From Capra hircus (Eukaryota > Chordata > Mammalia > Artiodactyla > Bovidae), in NCBI RefSeq assembly GCF_001704415.2, contig NC_030826.1, positions 28,763,324 through 28,827,323 on the forward strand: a stretch of 64,000 bases of DNA, given 5' to 3'. The notes under the pieces are model-generated. The model was not told the DNA's origin and did not search any database. It saw only the letters and a program-made list of their open reading frames with translations. A program made the translations under genes and the position numbers. Below are positions 1 through 9,960 of this stretch, piece by piece (within the stretch, counting starts at the first letter, position 1; each line of letters begins with the position of its first letter).

Positions 1-122
1 TGGAGAAGGAAATGGCAACCCACTCCAGTGTTCTTGCCTGGAGAATCCCAGGGACAGGGAAGCCTGGTGGGCTGCCGTCTACGGGGTCGCACAGAGTCGG
101 ACACCACTGAAGTGACTTAGCA
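1..122 (+). mobile_element. Bov-tA type SINE, 3' part (cut by window edge)
   Basis: The Bov-A unit is recognisable: GGAAATGGCAACCCACTCCA, then the TTCTTGCCTGGAGAATCCC block, ending in the AGTCGGACACCACTGA block. Confidence 0.85.
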
Positions 123-437
123 AAGTGGGTTAACTCTGTCCAAACAAAAGATGCTTTCTTTCCCAAAGCACCCCATCATTTAGAGCCTGCATTCGCCCCC
201 AGAGAATCTCAGGCAGTGGTGGAGTTTTATGAGTGGTGGGAGGTGGTGACATTTTCAGTCAGTTCCAGAAGGGCCCGCAACTGTCTGCTGACCATTCTTC
301 TGCTGATCACCTTGTGGTGGGAGGAGGGGTCCTCTGTCCCACCTGGTCTCTGGACTGGGAAGAGTCAGTCTCACTGGGGTCTCTAGAACATAGCCCGGGA
401 CTGTGAAATCAAGGGCTGGGAAGGAGAAGTCACTCAC
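1..437 (-). other. RCVRN: RCVRN intron 2 (partial)
   Basis: The stretch begins with a SINE fragment (1-122). The remaining roughly 310 bases hold no recognisable exon or repeat. Recoverin exon 3 was looked for here on the minus strand and is absent. Confidence 0.85.
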
Positions 438-549
438 CATCATCCTTCTTGCCAAAGAACCCCCAGATCTTCTCTGCTCGCTTCTCCGGAGTGTTCTCAT
501 CTTCTGGGAGACGCTTTGCATCCTCAGGACTGATCATTTTGAAGATAGC
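438..549 (-). CDS. RCVRN: RCVRN coding exon 2
   Basis: The acceptor is GATGCAG at 551/550 and the exon begins GCTATCTTC. The donor is GATGATG|GTGAGT at 438/437. The exon is 112 bases and ends in phase 1 (first base of an Asp codon). It encodes AIFKMISPEDAKRLPEDENT followed by PEKRAEKIWGFFGKKDD, the helix leading into EF-hand 4. EF4 is non-functional as a Ca site in recoverin. Relative to my recollection of the Bos taurus protein, the SPEDAKRLPED segment differs at two positions. Confidence 0.95.
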
Positions 550-3500
550 CTGCATCAAATTGAGGGGGAGCACCGGTCAAAAGAAGTGATTCTGGGGGAA
601 CCCACATGGCTGAGCAGGACGCTGAGGTTAAAATGCAGATGCCCAGGCCCCCCCAACCCACTGGCACTGGCTAAATCCTAGTTCTTGAGAGTGGGGAGGA
701 GTCATCTGTATTTTTAAGAAGAGGAAGGGAATGTGGGGAAGAGGTGAGGAGGACTTTCCCTTCTTATTTTGTCCCTTTCTATACAGTCTGAATTTCCTGA
801 CCATGCAGACATATTACTTTCATTGTATTAAAAAATGAAAATAAGAAATAAAAAGCTTTCTGAAGGCTGCATTTTGAAAACTGGTACCTTTGACCTCACT
901 GCCCAGAAGTACATCAGATGGCCTTTTCTGAATCCAAGTGGTACTTTGGTTGCCTAGCAGGCTGGCTTATGGTGTGTGTGTGCTAAGTCACTTCAGTTGT
1001 GTCCAATTCTTTGCGACCCCATTAACTATAGCCTGCCAGGCTCCTCTGTCCATGGGATTCTCCAGACAAGAATACTGGAGTGGGTTGCCATGCCCTCCTC
1101 CAGGGGATCTTCCCGATCCAGGGATTGAACCTGTGTCTCTTACATTTCCCGCATTGGCAGGCGGGTTCTTCAACAGTAGCGCCACATGGATTACTTATGG
1201 TAATAAGGGCTAATGTTTGTTTAGTGATTAACACGTGCCACATTTCTAAGTGTTTTTACATGTAAACTCATGACAGCTTCATGAGGTGGGTGTTATTGGC
1301 CCATTTCACAGATGGGGAAACTGAATCAGCTGACTTGCTAGAATTCGGCCAACCAGAAGCAGAAGACTGGAGATGCTAACCCTGGCAAGTTTGGTTCTAA
1401 AACCTCTGTGCTTGCATCTCATGCTATTCCTAGAATGTCTTGGAGAGCATGGTAGGGGCTGGATAAGGCCTCTGGAAGCCCCTCCTTTACCCCTCTGCTT
1501 AGGGAGGGTAAAGCTCAAGGGTCCTTCTCACTTCCCTCTACTCTAGCTAATACAGGAGCTGAGTCAACAATGTCCAGCAAAGCAGGAAGTGCCTTCCGAC
1601 ACGTGATCAGGGAAAGGGACAGGGTAGTCTTGATGTGCCCGTTCAGCTCCAGGTTACTAGGATTCCAGCAGGCTGGCCAGACCCAGGGTGGATGCTCAAG
1701 GTTGTGGCTCCCCCATCTTGAGTGTCCCAGCTTGCGACCGAAGTGTTGGGACTGGGATGCCGTGGAGACGTCAGGGAACCAGCCGGGCAGGGGCAGTGAT
1801 GCCTATGAAATTTACCTGGAGGGAAGAGCAGTGGCTTTAGAAACTCCCTTTCAGCTTCCTGTGCTGTAGCAAGAGAAGCAAGGAAGTCGAAACCCGCAGC
1901 TAGGGCAGCTGCCTCACCGACAGCGCTCAGAGCTCCGAGGTACCCGGCAGTGAAGTAAGGGCTCCTTTAAGTTCCTGAGCCGGGGACCCATGAGCAGGCC
2001 AGAAGGCTAACGGCTGGGAGTGACTGGCTGCCCATCACCCCGCTTCTAAAACCAAGGGCACACTGTCAGGGCCTCCAGGAATGGACTGTCAAAGAACCAT
2101 TACATCCTTGCCCTGGGGCGGTGGGAGGTTCTGTGGTTTTCTGGAGGCCCAGCTTGGTGGTGGTACATCAGAACCCACAACAGATGACTGACTCCCAGGC
2201 CAGTTACCTTGGACATGGTGAATAGCAGAGGCTTGGCACGCTCTCGCATAGCCTCATCTGTGGACGTGCCCTTCTCTCTCTGCCTCCCCACGCCTTCCCA
2301 CCCTCTCCTTCCTCCTTCCCTTCCCCTCTACCCCTTCATCTTCTTCCTCCTCCTTTTTCTGAAGAAGCACCAACTCAGAGGCCTCTGCTGGGCTTGGCAT
2401 CCTTTAGGTGGTCCCTGCTGCAGGCCACCTGTCAATCCAAGGAGCTTGCGCTGCAGGCCCTGCCCGGAGACCAGTGAGGTTTCTACACACACCTGCCCCT
2501 AATGGGAGGCCCAAGAAGGAGTCGCTGGCCACGGCTGCATCCTTGGCTGTTTTCTCTATGGTTTTGCCTAATAAGGGTGGAAGAATTGGGTGAATGAAAG
2601 TGGGATTACAAATGCCTCAAAAATTATATGAAAGATGAAGAATATTCTCTCTTTACAGGAATGGGATTAGAGAAAGAAAGCAAGTGGCATGGGGTGGGGG
2701 CAGGGGGCAAAAAAAAATCCAGTAAATTGATACTGAATGAAGGGAAAGAAATAATATAATAAGGAAAAAATAGAAGCATCCTCATTGTCCAAAAATATAG
2801 GAATGGTTAAGTAATTTTATGACATGTCTATAAGATGGAATTCTAAGCAGCTGTTAAAAACAATTTGATATAAAATAGTGGATGAAGAACAGTATGATAA
2901 AACCATATGTGAATATGTCCTAATTCTAAAGTTATTTTTAAATATATAGATAAAAGACTGGAAAGATACATACCTATTTGTTGACAGTAGTTTTCTCTGG
3001 ATGATGAAATTAAAGGCAATTTTCGTTTTCTTTGGCATGCATTTTATATTAAATAAAACTACTTTTCAAACACCTAAAAATCTTGGCAGATGATCCGACC
3101 CTGGGCCAACCTATTTGAAACATGTTATGTCTCTAAAATGACTCGCGAGGGACTTCCTTGGCTGCCCAGTGGTTAGGACTCGGGGCTTTTGCTGCAGTGG
3201 CGGTGGCCCCTGGTTCAATCCCTGTTTGGGGCAGTAAGATCCCAAAAGCCAAATAAAATAAACATAAATACATAAATATATTGGGTTGGCCAAAAAGTTT
3301 GTTAGGGTTTGTCCATAAGATCTTATGAAAGGGACTTCCCTGGTGGTCCAGTGGCTAAGATTTTTGGGCTCCCAATGCTGGGGGGTGGAGTTGGTGTTCC
3401 ACCCCTGGTCAGGGAACTAGGCTTCACCTGCCTCAACTAAGACGGCCCCCACCCCAGAGCCAAAAAAAAAAAAAAAAAGAATGCACGTGTGTCCTATTGG

Positions 3501-4447
3501 AGGTTCTGAAGGATGTTTTATTATTTTTAACACCTACTTATTTATTTATATTTTCTTAACTGCACTGCACAGCAGGTGGGATCTTATTTCCCTGACCAGG
3601 GATGGAAACTGCACCCCTCGCATTGGAATCACTGGACACCCAGGGAAGTCCCTGGAGAACGCTTTAATGAAGAAAGGAAGGAAGATGGGAGGGAAAGAAG
3701 GAAACGGTAAAGGTAGGTAACAGAAAATTCCCACATTCTTCTTCTCTAGGAGGAAAATGAAGCTGTGGGAAGGTGCCCTGTGCTGTGCTTAGTCGCTCGG
3801 TCGTGTCTGACTCTTCGCAACCCCATGGACTGTGGCCGGCCAGGCTCCTCTGTCTATGGGGATTCTCCAGGCAAGAATACTGTCTGTCCCTCTATTAATA
3901 TTGATTTGTTGGAGACTCCTCCTGACCACGTTCTCAGAGCCACTGAGTCACCAACCTCGGGTGTCCACTCCCTCCTCCCAGCCAGGCCCCCACGGGGAAT
4001 TAGAGGCAGCCCAATTCCTCGAGACCCCCGTCCCTCTCTGCCAGAGACGAGGAGGCTGACACTGACCGTGACAATCTCCAGCACCTCGTTCTTGCTGATG
4101 GTCCCATTGCCGTCCACGTCATAGAGGGAGAAGGCCCACTCCAGCTTCTGGTTGGTCTTGCCCGCGCTGGTCATGTGCAGGGCAATGACGTACTCCTTGA
4201 AGTCCAAGGTGCCATCACTGTTGGCATCGAAGCTGCGGAACACGTGCTGGGCATAGGCTTTGGGGTCGGCCTCGGGGAAGAACTTGGAGTAGATGGTCTG
4301 GAACTCCTGCCGGGTGATCCGGCCGCTGGGGCACTCCTTCAGGAAGGACTGGTACCAGGTGCTCAGCTCCTCCTCCGTGAACTTGGTGTTCAGCTGCAGC
4401 TCCTCCAGGATCTCCTTGGACAGGGCCCCACTCTTGCTGTTCCCCAT
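438..4447 (-). CDS. RCVRN: RCVRN, recoverin: 5' coding part (exons 1-2), 3' end outside window
   Basis: The coding sequence is join(438..549, 4067..4447) on the minus strand. It gives 493 of the roughly 609 coding bases expected for a 202-residue recoverin. Recoverin is a neuronal calcium sensor of rod and cone photoreceptors. It carries four EF-hand folds and an N-terminal myristoyl group, and in the Ca-bound state it binds disc membranes and inhibits rhodopsin kinase (GRK1). The two exons join in phase 0 (EIVT + AIFKM) without loss of a residue. The remaining 116 coding bases, covering the end of EF4 and the Lys-rich tail, are not found in positions 1-437, so the last exon lies beyond the left edge. 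No frameshift or stop is present. The gene sits about 5 kb downstream of the GAS7 3' end on the same strand. Confidence 0.96.
610..715. mobile_element. Possible hAT-Charlie MER5-like fragment
   Basis: AAAATGCAGATGCCCAGGCC and the following stretch to TCTGTATTTTTAAGAAG resemble MER5-type DNA transposons. The match is degraded. Confidence 0.35.
976..1192 (-). mobile_element. Bov-tA SINE
   Basis: It reads in reverse from GTGCTAAGTCACTTCAGTTG to a tRNA-like head ending GCGCCACATGG. Confidence 0.88.
1205..1395 (-). mobile_element. MIR SINE
   Basis: The reverse-orientation MIR core is seen: 'ACATGTAAACTCATGACAGC' then 'CATTTCACAGATGGGGAAAC'. Confidence 0.65.
2770..3060 (+). mobile_element. Ancient L1 3' UTR fragment
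   Basis: AT-rich sequence of L1 3' end type (TCATTGTCCAAAAATATAGG, then 'ATAAGATGGAATTCTAAGCAG'-like text, ending in an AATAAA stretch). Confidence 0.5.
3148..3278 (+). mobile_element. tRNA-Glu-derived CHR-type SINE
   Basis: GGGACTTCCTTGGCTGCCCA start, B-box-like GGTTCAATCCC, and an AAATA-rich tail. Confidence 0.75.
3281..3330. mobile_element. Mariner fragment (one terminal repeat)
   Basis: TTGGGTTGGCCAAAAAGTTT followed by GTTAGGGTTT is the terminal repeat of bovine mariner elements, flanked by TA. The other end is missing, where the next SINE begins. Confidence 0.75.
3331..3478 (+). mobile_element. tRNA-Glu-derived CHR-type SINE with poly-A tail
   Basis: GGGACTTCCCTGGTGGTCCA head, CCCTGGTCAGGGAACTAGGC middle, and a 16-A tail at 3463-3478. 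Confidence 0.8.
3535..3655 (-). mobile_element. CHR-type SINE
   Basis: Reverse copy: T-rich start, CCCTGACCAGGGATGGAAAC, and an end CACCCAGGGAAGTCCC. Confidence 0.6.
3782..3882 (-). mobile_element. Bov-tA SINE fragment
   Basis: TGCTTAGTCGCTCGGTCGTG through CTCCAGGCAAGAATACTG. It lies in RCVRN intron 1, about 185 bases beyond the exon 1 donor. Confidence 0.85.
4067..4447 (-). CDS. RCVRN: RCVRN coding exon 1 (residues 1-127)
   Basis: The exon reads from ATG (4447-4445) to the donor ACG|GTCAGT at 4067/4066, 127 codons in phase 0. The start MGNSKSG supplies the N-myristoylation glycine (Gly2). EF1 is the degenerate, non-binding hand with the family's Cys-Pro (KECPSGRITRQ). EF2 (DANSDGTLDFKE, about residues 74-85) and EF3 (DVDGNGTISKNE, about 110-121) carry complete Ca-binding loops. 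The open frame continues past the donor into intron 1, but recoverin homology stops at EIVT. The length and boundary agree with the known family gene structure. Compared with my memory of bovine recoverin there is a Ser-to-Thr change in EELSTWYQ. Confidence 0.97.
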
Positions 4448-4670
4448 GGGTGAGGTGGCGTGGGCCCGGCCGGGCTGTCACCGCTGGGTGGGTGGGAGCA
4501 ATGGGGTCTCCTGGCTGCCGGGCTGGGTGCTGCAGGCGATGCTGATGGATTAGGCGGATTTGTGGCCGGTTCACACCAGTACTTGGAGGGAGGAGGGGCC
4601 TGGAGCTTGGGGTTGAGGGGAGGGAGGTGAGCTCCCAGAAGCCCCCTGAGATTAAAATAAAGAGCTGACA
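4448..4670 (-). promoter_or_regulatory. RCVRN: RCVRN 5' UTR and putative proximal promoter
   Basis: Upstream of the RCVRN start codon the minus strand carries TAATCC (4547-4552), the core consensus for the photoreceptor homeobox factors CRX/OTX2. A second TAATC lies at 4650-4654, abutting an AT-rich TATA-like stretch (4651-4662). Recoverin is photoreceptor-specific and CRX-type control of photoreceptor genes is established. The transcription start cannot be fixed from sequence, so the 5' UTR/promoter border is unknown and the motif calls rest on short matches. Confidence 0.35.
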
Positions 4671-4879
4671 GCAGGAGGTCAATCCATCTTGGCCTTCTGG
4701 GAGGCCGGGACAGTAGAGCAGATTCTTGAGAACTGGGCCTCAGCCACTGCCCCGCGGGCATCCCTACCTCACCCCCCACCACCAGCTTTAGCTCTCTAAG
4801 AGCAAGGATGCTCCCTGCCTGCCTTCCGTTGCCCTAACCCTGACAGTCTCTGCGGCAGGGGTGGTCCTGTTAATGCTGG

Positions 4880-4960
4880 GTTAGGAATCAGGCTCTGGAA
4901 TCAGCACGGGTTCAAACCTCAGCTTTGCAATTTACTAGCTGTGTGACCCTCTGGTGCATT
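4880..4960 (+). mobile_element. MIR fragment
   Basis: TTTACTAGCTGTGTGACCCT is the MIR core. It is truncated by the following L1-like sequence. Confidence 0.6.
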
Positions 4961-4961
4961 T

Positions 4962-5165
4962 CTTTTTCATTTTTTAAAAAAGTGGAGTATAATTGATTTA
5001 CAATGCTGTGTTAGTTTCTGCTGTACAATAGCGTGTGTCATCTATAAGTGTACATACATCCCCTCCCTCCCAAGCCTCCCTCCCACCGCCCTCCCGCATC
5101 CCACCCCTCTAGGTCATCACAGAGCACCGAGCTGATCTCCCTGACCTATACAGCAGCTTCAGGCA
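4962..5165 (-). mobile_element. L1 3' end fragment (antisense)
   Basis: TAATTGATTTACAATGCTGT and the T/C-rich run to AGCACCGAGCTGATC are typical of artiodactyl L1 3' ends in reverse. Confidence 0.6.
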
Positions 5166-5189
5166 TGTTTGTTAACCTGTCTCTGCCTA

Positions 5190-5490
5190 GAGTTCTCTTC
5201 TAATCTTTCACCTCCCTCATGGCTTTCCTTAAATGTTGCCTTCTCAGCAACAGCAGCACCCCAACCCCAACCACCAGCAAGCCCCAGCTGTTTATCCTGT
5301 TCCTTTGGAGTACAGCTTCTGACTTAGTGTTTATTTATTCCACGTGCTGCCTGGGATGGCATCAGAATGAAAGCACCATGAAGGCAGGGATCCTGTCTGT
5401 TTTGTTCCCCACTACATTTCCTTTGCATGAAGGGTACCTGCCAGCTTTGGGCCCTCCGTGACTATTCCTTGACTAAACGGGCATTGAAAT
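5190..5490 (-). mobile_element. L2 fragment
   Basis: 'CTTAAATGTTGCCTTCTCAG' and 'GAATGAAAGCACCATGAAGG' match the reverse L2 3' region. Confidence 0.55.
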
Positions 5491-5587
5491 AGCATCACCC
5501 TCATTGTTACTGTAAGCCTGAAATGAGTTAATATGTGCAATGCATTTACAATAGAGGCTGGCAGTGGTAAGAGCTGAACACGTGTTG

Positions 5588-5908
5588 AAAGTGAAAAGTG
5601 AAAGTGAAAGTTGCTCAGTCATCTCCGACTCTTTGCAACCCCATGGACTGTCTATGGAATTCTCCAGGCCAGAGTACTGGAGTGTGTAGCCTTTCCTTTC
5701 TCCAGGGGATCTTCCCAACCCAGGGATCAAACCCAGGTCTCCCACATTGCAGGCAGATTCTTTATCAGTTGAGCCACAAGGGAAGCCCAAGAATGCTGGA
5801 GTGGGTAGCCTATCCCTTCTCCAGGGGATCTTCCTGATCCAGGAATCAAACCAGGGTCTCCCACATTGCAGGCGGATTCTTTACCAACTGAGCTATCAGG
5901 GAAGCCCT
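5588..5908 (-). mobile_element. Bov-A2 SINE (two Bov-A units)
   Basis: It starts with an AAGTGAAAGTGAAAGT run. Two copies of the CAGGGGATCTTCC ... GGATTCTTTA unit follow, each ending in AGGGAAGCCC. Confidence 0.88.
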
Positions 5909-6546
5909 GAACATGTTACCTTTTGCCAATATTCTTCTATGACAGGGATCCAGAACTGCATTGCATACAGAAGCCAGCGTGTGGAGTGTGTGAGTGAAGC
6001 CAGGGAATTAGGAAGGCAATAGGGAGTGGTGAGGCCTATGTCCCACATGACAGGGGCTGCCTCCATTAGGATGTAGTCAGATGGGACTGTGGCCTGGTGT
6101 TACTAGATTTTTTGGTAACCCAAGAGAAATCAGAAATCAGATTTCCAGATGCAATTTCCAAATTGTGGGAGTGATTTCCAAATTTTTCAAAAACATGGTG
6201 TGGGATAAATACAACTTACCTGTGGCTTGATTTCAGCTGTATATCGTTGGTTGGAAACCAAGCCAGGTGCTGGGAGCTGGCAGACAGTAGTATGTGCTTG
6301 CTGAGTGAATGAATGGACAAGAAGGAGCTCTGCCAGGGGAGGCTTCCACCCCTGTGGTCAGCTCAGTACCCAGTGTGGGCCACAGGGAAGAGCCCTCATG
6401 AGTAGGCTTGTGCCTGAAATCTCAACACCCAAAGGAGAGGCCGCTGGTGCCCTTGCTTGGCTAAGCATCACACCTGGAACCCCAGAATCACCATCTAGAA
6501 TGGAAAAGAAGTCTTGGCTTTACCCAGGGGTGGTTACTACAAAGGG

Positions 6547-6762
6547 CTTTGTAGGGGGCTCTAGTGGTAAAGAACCCGCCTGCCAATGTAGGAGGCACAG
6601 GAGAGTGGGTTGGATCCCTGGCTTGAGAAGATCCCCTGAAGGAAGAAGTGGCTACCCCCTCCAGTACTCTTGCCTGGAGCATCTCATGGACAGAGGAGCC
6701 TGGACGGCCACAGTCCATAGGGCCACACAGAGTTAGACACGACTGAAGCAACTTAGCACGCA
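6547..6762 (+). mobile_element. Bov-tA SINE
   Basis: tRNA-like head with GTGGTAAAGAACCCGCCTGC, the Bov-A body, and an end CACGACTGAAGCAACTTAGC. Confidence 0.85.
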
Positions 6763-7989
6763 CATACAGTAACTAGAAAGAATAAAACGCACAGTGTGTA
6801 GGTGGGTGACTTGGGGTTTGTATCCTAGTTCATAAGAGGCTAATGACAGGTCCCTGCTGCTGGGAGAAAGACACCAGCCAGCCCCTACTAATGTTATGCA
6901 GGAAGGACCCGGAAGTTCAGGCTCAGATGTGCTGACCCACTCCTCCTGGTCGCCCCACCCACTGAGGGTCCAGAGTGCTTCTCAGGAGGCCTTAATGTTA
7001 GGTGTGTGTGTGTCTGTGTACTTACTATTTTTCCCATCAGTTTTTGATAGCATATTCTTTCTTAAAAGGAGTGGTTTCTCCTTTTCTAGGCTTTCACTAG
7101 CCCGCAGCAAGGCATTTGTTCTCAAGAGCAGCTAGAAATAGGACAGTCATCAAACAAACAAACAAAACCCAAGCCCTGAAAATGAAGTCAGACGCCTCCA
7201 CCCTTGCCTCTGAACCTGGTGTGCGAGGATTAGAAGTGTTTCCTGGGTGGGCACACTGAGCTTGCAGGTGAGACAAGGCCAAGGTCACAGGAAGAAACCA
7301 AGCTCTCGTTCTCAAGGAGTGAGCAGAGTGGGCAAGAAGCTGTGTTTCTGAAGGTGAGGAGCTGGGTTGCCATGACAACAAAGAGGCTGTGGGCCAGGAG
7401 ACAGGACCACGGGTTAACACAGAAGGCAGGCAGAGCCCCCAGTCCCTCTGCCCCTCTCAAGAGCAAGGAGCAGGTGCTGCCCACACTCTTCAGTTGCTGT
7501 GCCCAGGAGAGGCCCGACCGTGGGAGGGGACCACAGGCAGCTGTGTCGATGCTGAGAGGGGTCATGACCTGGAGGTTTGTTTGAAAACCTGCGTAAACAT
7601 CTTCTATCAGAGGGAGAGTTTATGTTCCTTAGCCAAACAAGTTGTTGGAGATGATGTATTGTGAGGGGATTTGTTAAGTCTAAGCTAGGGCCATAAACTC
7701 TCCCCAAGCCCCAAAGACCACTTGGGGAGAAGCCCTCAGTCTCTGGCCAGTGAATCTGTTTGTGTCTCCCCCTCCCAGCTTGGCCTTGACTGAAAGACGC
7801 ACTCTTCCCAGAGGCTGGCCCTGTCCTCTCCCTAAGCTGGGAGCCCCGTAGCCCTGGTCCCCCTCTCCCACCTTCCCTTGCTGTGAGCAGAAGGACAAGA
7901 GAACCCTTTGACCTGGTCTGGAAGCAGAGGGGAAAGAGGGCTCAGAGAGGGTAAGTGGGAGGCAGAGAATGGAACGCCTCTCCCGTGGC

Positions 7990-8720
7990 TGTCTCCATCA
8001 TGGTAAAGAGCAGTCTGTCCTTTTGCTCGCCTGGATCGAAATCCTTGGAGTCATCCCCTGTGCCCCTCTTTCCGTCACATCCCACTCCAAACTGGCTCAA
8101 AACCATGTTGGTTCCACTTTCAAAGCACTTCCGGAATCTGATCGTTGTCCCCACCTCCACGTGGCCACCCCTGCAGGCACCGTCTCCTGTCCCTGCGTTC
8201 TGGCTGCCCTGCTCCCCTTTTCCTACCATGAGCTCTCCAGCAAGGAATCAGGCTGTGTGCCCTCAGCTTGGATGGCCCCCAGAGCAAAATCACAGGCTTT
8301 CCAAAGCCTGCAAAGCTCTGCAGAAGCTGCCCCCTCCCCGTCACCGTGTCTGCTCCAGCCAACTGGCCTCAATGAGGTACCTCCAGCCTTTAACAGGCCC
8401 AACCTCCTCTGCCTGGAATGTTCTCCCGCCAGCTACCTGCCGGGCTCCCTCACAGGGGTCCTTGACTTTGGTCAAATGCCACCTTCTCCATAAGGCCACT
8501 CCAATCACCCTATTTCATGTTGCCACTTACCCACCATCACCCGAGACCCTCCCCCTTCCCCTGCCCTTTTGTCGTAACACCTATCATTTTCTACATAAAC
8601 TCTATATATCATTTTGTTAGCCTGTCTCTTTCTGCTGGAAAATAAGTTCCAAGGTTAAGATTCTTGATCAGTTTCCATTACCAATGTGTTCCCAGTACTG
8701 AGAGCAGTATTTGGCATTCT
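7990..8720 (-). mobile_element. L2 remnant
   Basis: 'CTGCCTGGAATGTTCTCCC...' and 'TCAAATGCCACCTTCTCCAT' are the reverse of the L2 3' end. The 5' limit is uncertain. The plus-strand open frames here are L2 by-products. Confidence 0.5.
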
Positions 8721-8937
8721 GTGCGTGTGTGCTAAGTCATTTCAGCCGTGTCTCTGTGTGACCCTATGGACTGAAGCCCACCAGACTCCTCTGTCCATGG
8801 ATTCTCCAGGCAAGAATACTGGAGTGGGTTGCCATGCTCTTCTCCAGGGGAACTTCCTGACCCAGGGATCAAACTCGTGTCTCATATTAAGTTTCCTGCA
8901 TTTCACAGATGGGTTCTTTACCACTAGCACCACCTGG
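8721..8937 (-). mobile_element. Bov-tA SINE
   Basis: GTGCTAAGTCATTTCAGCCG through GCACCACCTGG. A short extra stretch (CATATTAAGTTTCC) interrupts the head. Confidence 0.85.
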
Positions 8938-8975
8938 AAAGACCCTGGAATACAGTGGTGTTCACCAATTATTGC

Positions 8976-9021
8976 ATGGATGGGTGGATGGGATGGATGG
9001 GTGGATGGGGTGGATGGGTGG
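8976..9021 (+). repeat. GGAT/GGGT-rich simple repeat
   Basis: Repeated GGATG and GGGTGGATG units. Confidence 0.85.
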
Positions 9022-9556
9022 AGAAAGGAAATTGCCAGGAGCCCCTGTGTTCACAGGGAGAGAAGTCTCCAGGGAAGGGGACTGGGGCCAAGGGTTTGGT
9101 CTGGCAGCATGATACCCATCGGGGTGGGGGAGGGTCAATGCCCACGTGCCCATTGTCCCTCTGCTAAGTCATTAGGGGTAAAAAGATCACTGAGCTCGGG
9201 AGAGACACTGAGCCCATTTGTACAAAGAAGAGTGTGGCAGCCCTCCAGGAAAGAGGGTCGCCCAGTGGGACATGGTGTCTCTGGACAGTTTATCTTACAC
9301 AGGACGAAATCTAAGCATCTGAAGTGTACACACAGAGCCGAAGGGGGAAAAAATGAGAGCATTTAACTTCCTGAAAATGCTTTATAATAATGCAGAACAA
9401 TTATATAGAGCAAACGCCTTCAAAATTTAAACATTTAATTTTTAAGCATTAATACACACGAATGCTATTACAGGGGTGGGGTGGGAAGGGCGGATTATAG
9501 CCTCTGTAGGGATCAGAATTTCAACAGTGTTACTTATAAATTATAGTACATCAACT

Positions 9557-9562
9557 TTATTT
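9557..9562 (-). terminator. GAS7: Candidate GAS7 polyadenylation signal
   Basis: The minus strand reads AATAAAGTTGATG here, with AT-rich sequence around it. It is the best AATAAA at the distance expected for the known GAS7 3' UTR. Cleavage would fall near 9535-9547. Confidence 0.45.
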
Positions 9563-9960
9563 ACCGATCTAGGCAGCCAGGGGATGGAAGGATATACAAC
9601 GTGGAATAAACACATTCATACCGGGATGAGGAATGTTGGAGGAGACACAGCTTTTTAACGTTAAAAATGTATAAAGTCTTTAGCAAAAGTTACAGAAAAC
9701 AGAGCAAACAAGCAAGTTTCTCCTGTTAGAAAATCCCGCTTCCATGGGGTTTGCTGACGTGCTCCTGTCTGTGAAGGGGCTTGTTCCTGCCCCAAGTCCC
9801 CTTCCTGAGGGAAGGGCAGAGATACCGACTTGGGGCCCCGTCCCCAAGGATGGCAGGTGTCCCTTGGAATAACTGTCCCTGGGTCCACACGGCTGCCCGG
9901 AGGCCCCTGTCCCGAGAGCCGGGCTCTTGCTGCATGCGATGCTGGCTGAAGAGCACCTGC

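Larger units (their letters stand above)
550..4066 (-). other. RCVRN: RCVRN intron 1
   Basis: A 3517-base intron with GT/AG ends. It carries a possible hAT fragment, MIR, several SINEs, a mariner end and L1-like DNA, listed separately. Positions about 1400-2640 are unique sequence with a pyrimidine-rich patch (2270-2360). I see no further gene in it. Confidence 0.85.
4671..9535. other. Intergenic region between RCVRN and GAS7
   Basis: About 5 kb separates the RCVRN 5' end from the likely GAS7 polyadenylation site. It contains MIR, L1, L2, Bov-A2, Bov-tA and a GGAT-rich repeat, listed separately. The stretches 5909-6546 and 6763-7980 look unique. I see no coding exon, CpG island or RNA gene in them. 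Confidence 0.7.

Noticed and set aside
1..437. Search for RCVRN exon 3 (EF4 loop and Lys-rich tail)
   Set aside because: No minus-strand match with a splice acceptor is present, so it lies beyond the left edge.
3148..3478. tRNA-like A and B boxes (GGTTCAATCCC and similar) at this and other sites
   Set aside because: They belong to tRNA-derived SINEs with tails and lack a full cloverleaf, so they are not tRNA genes.
7955..8620. 221-codon plus-strand open frame in the intergenic region
   Set aside because: The DNA matches the reverse of an L2 element and the frame has no protein homology that I recognise.
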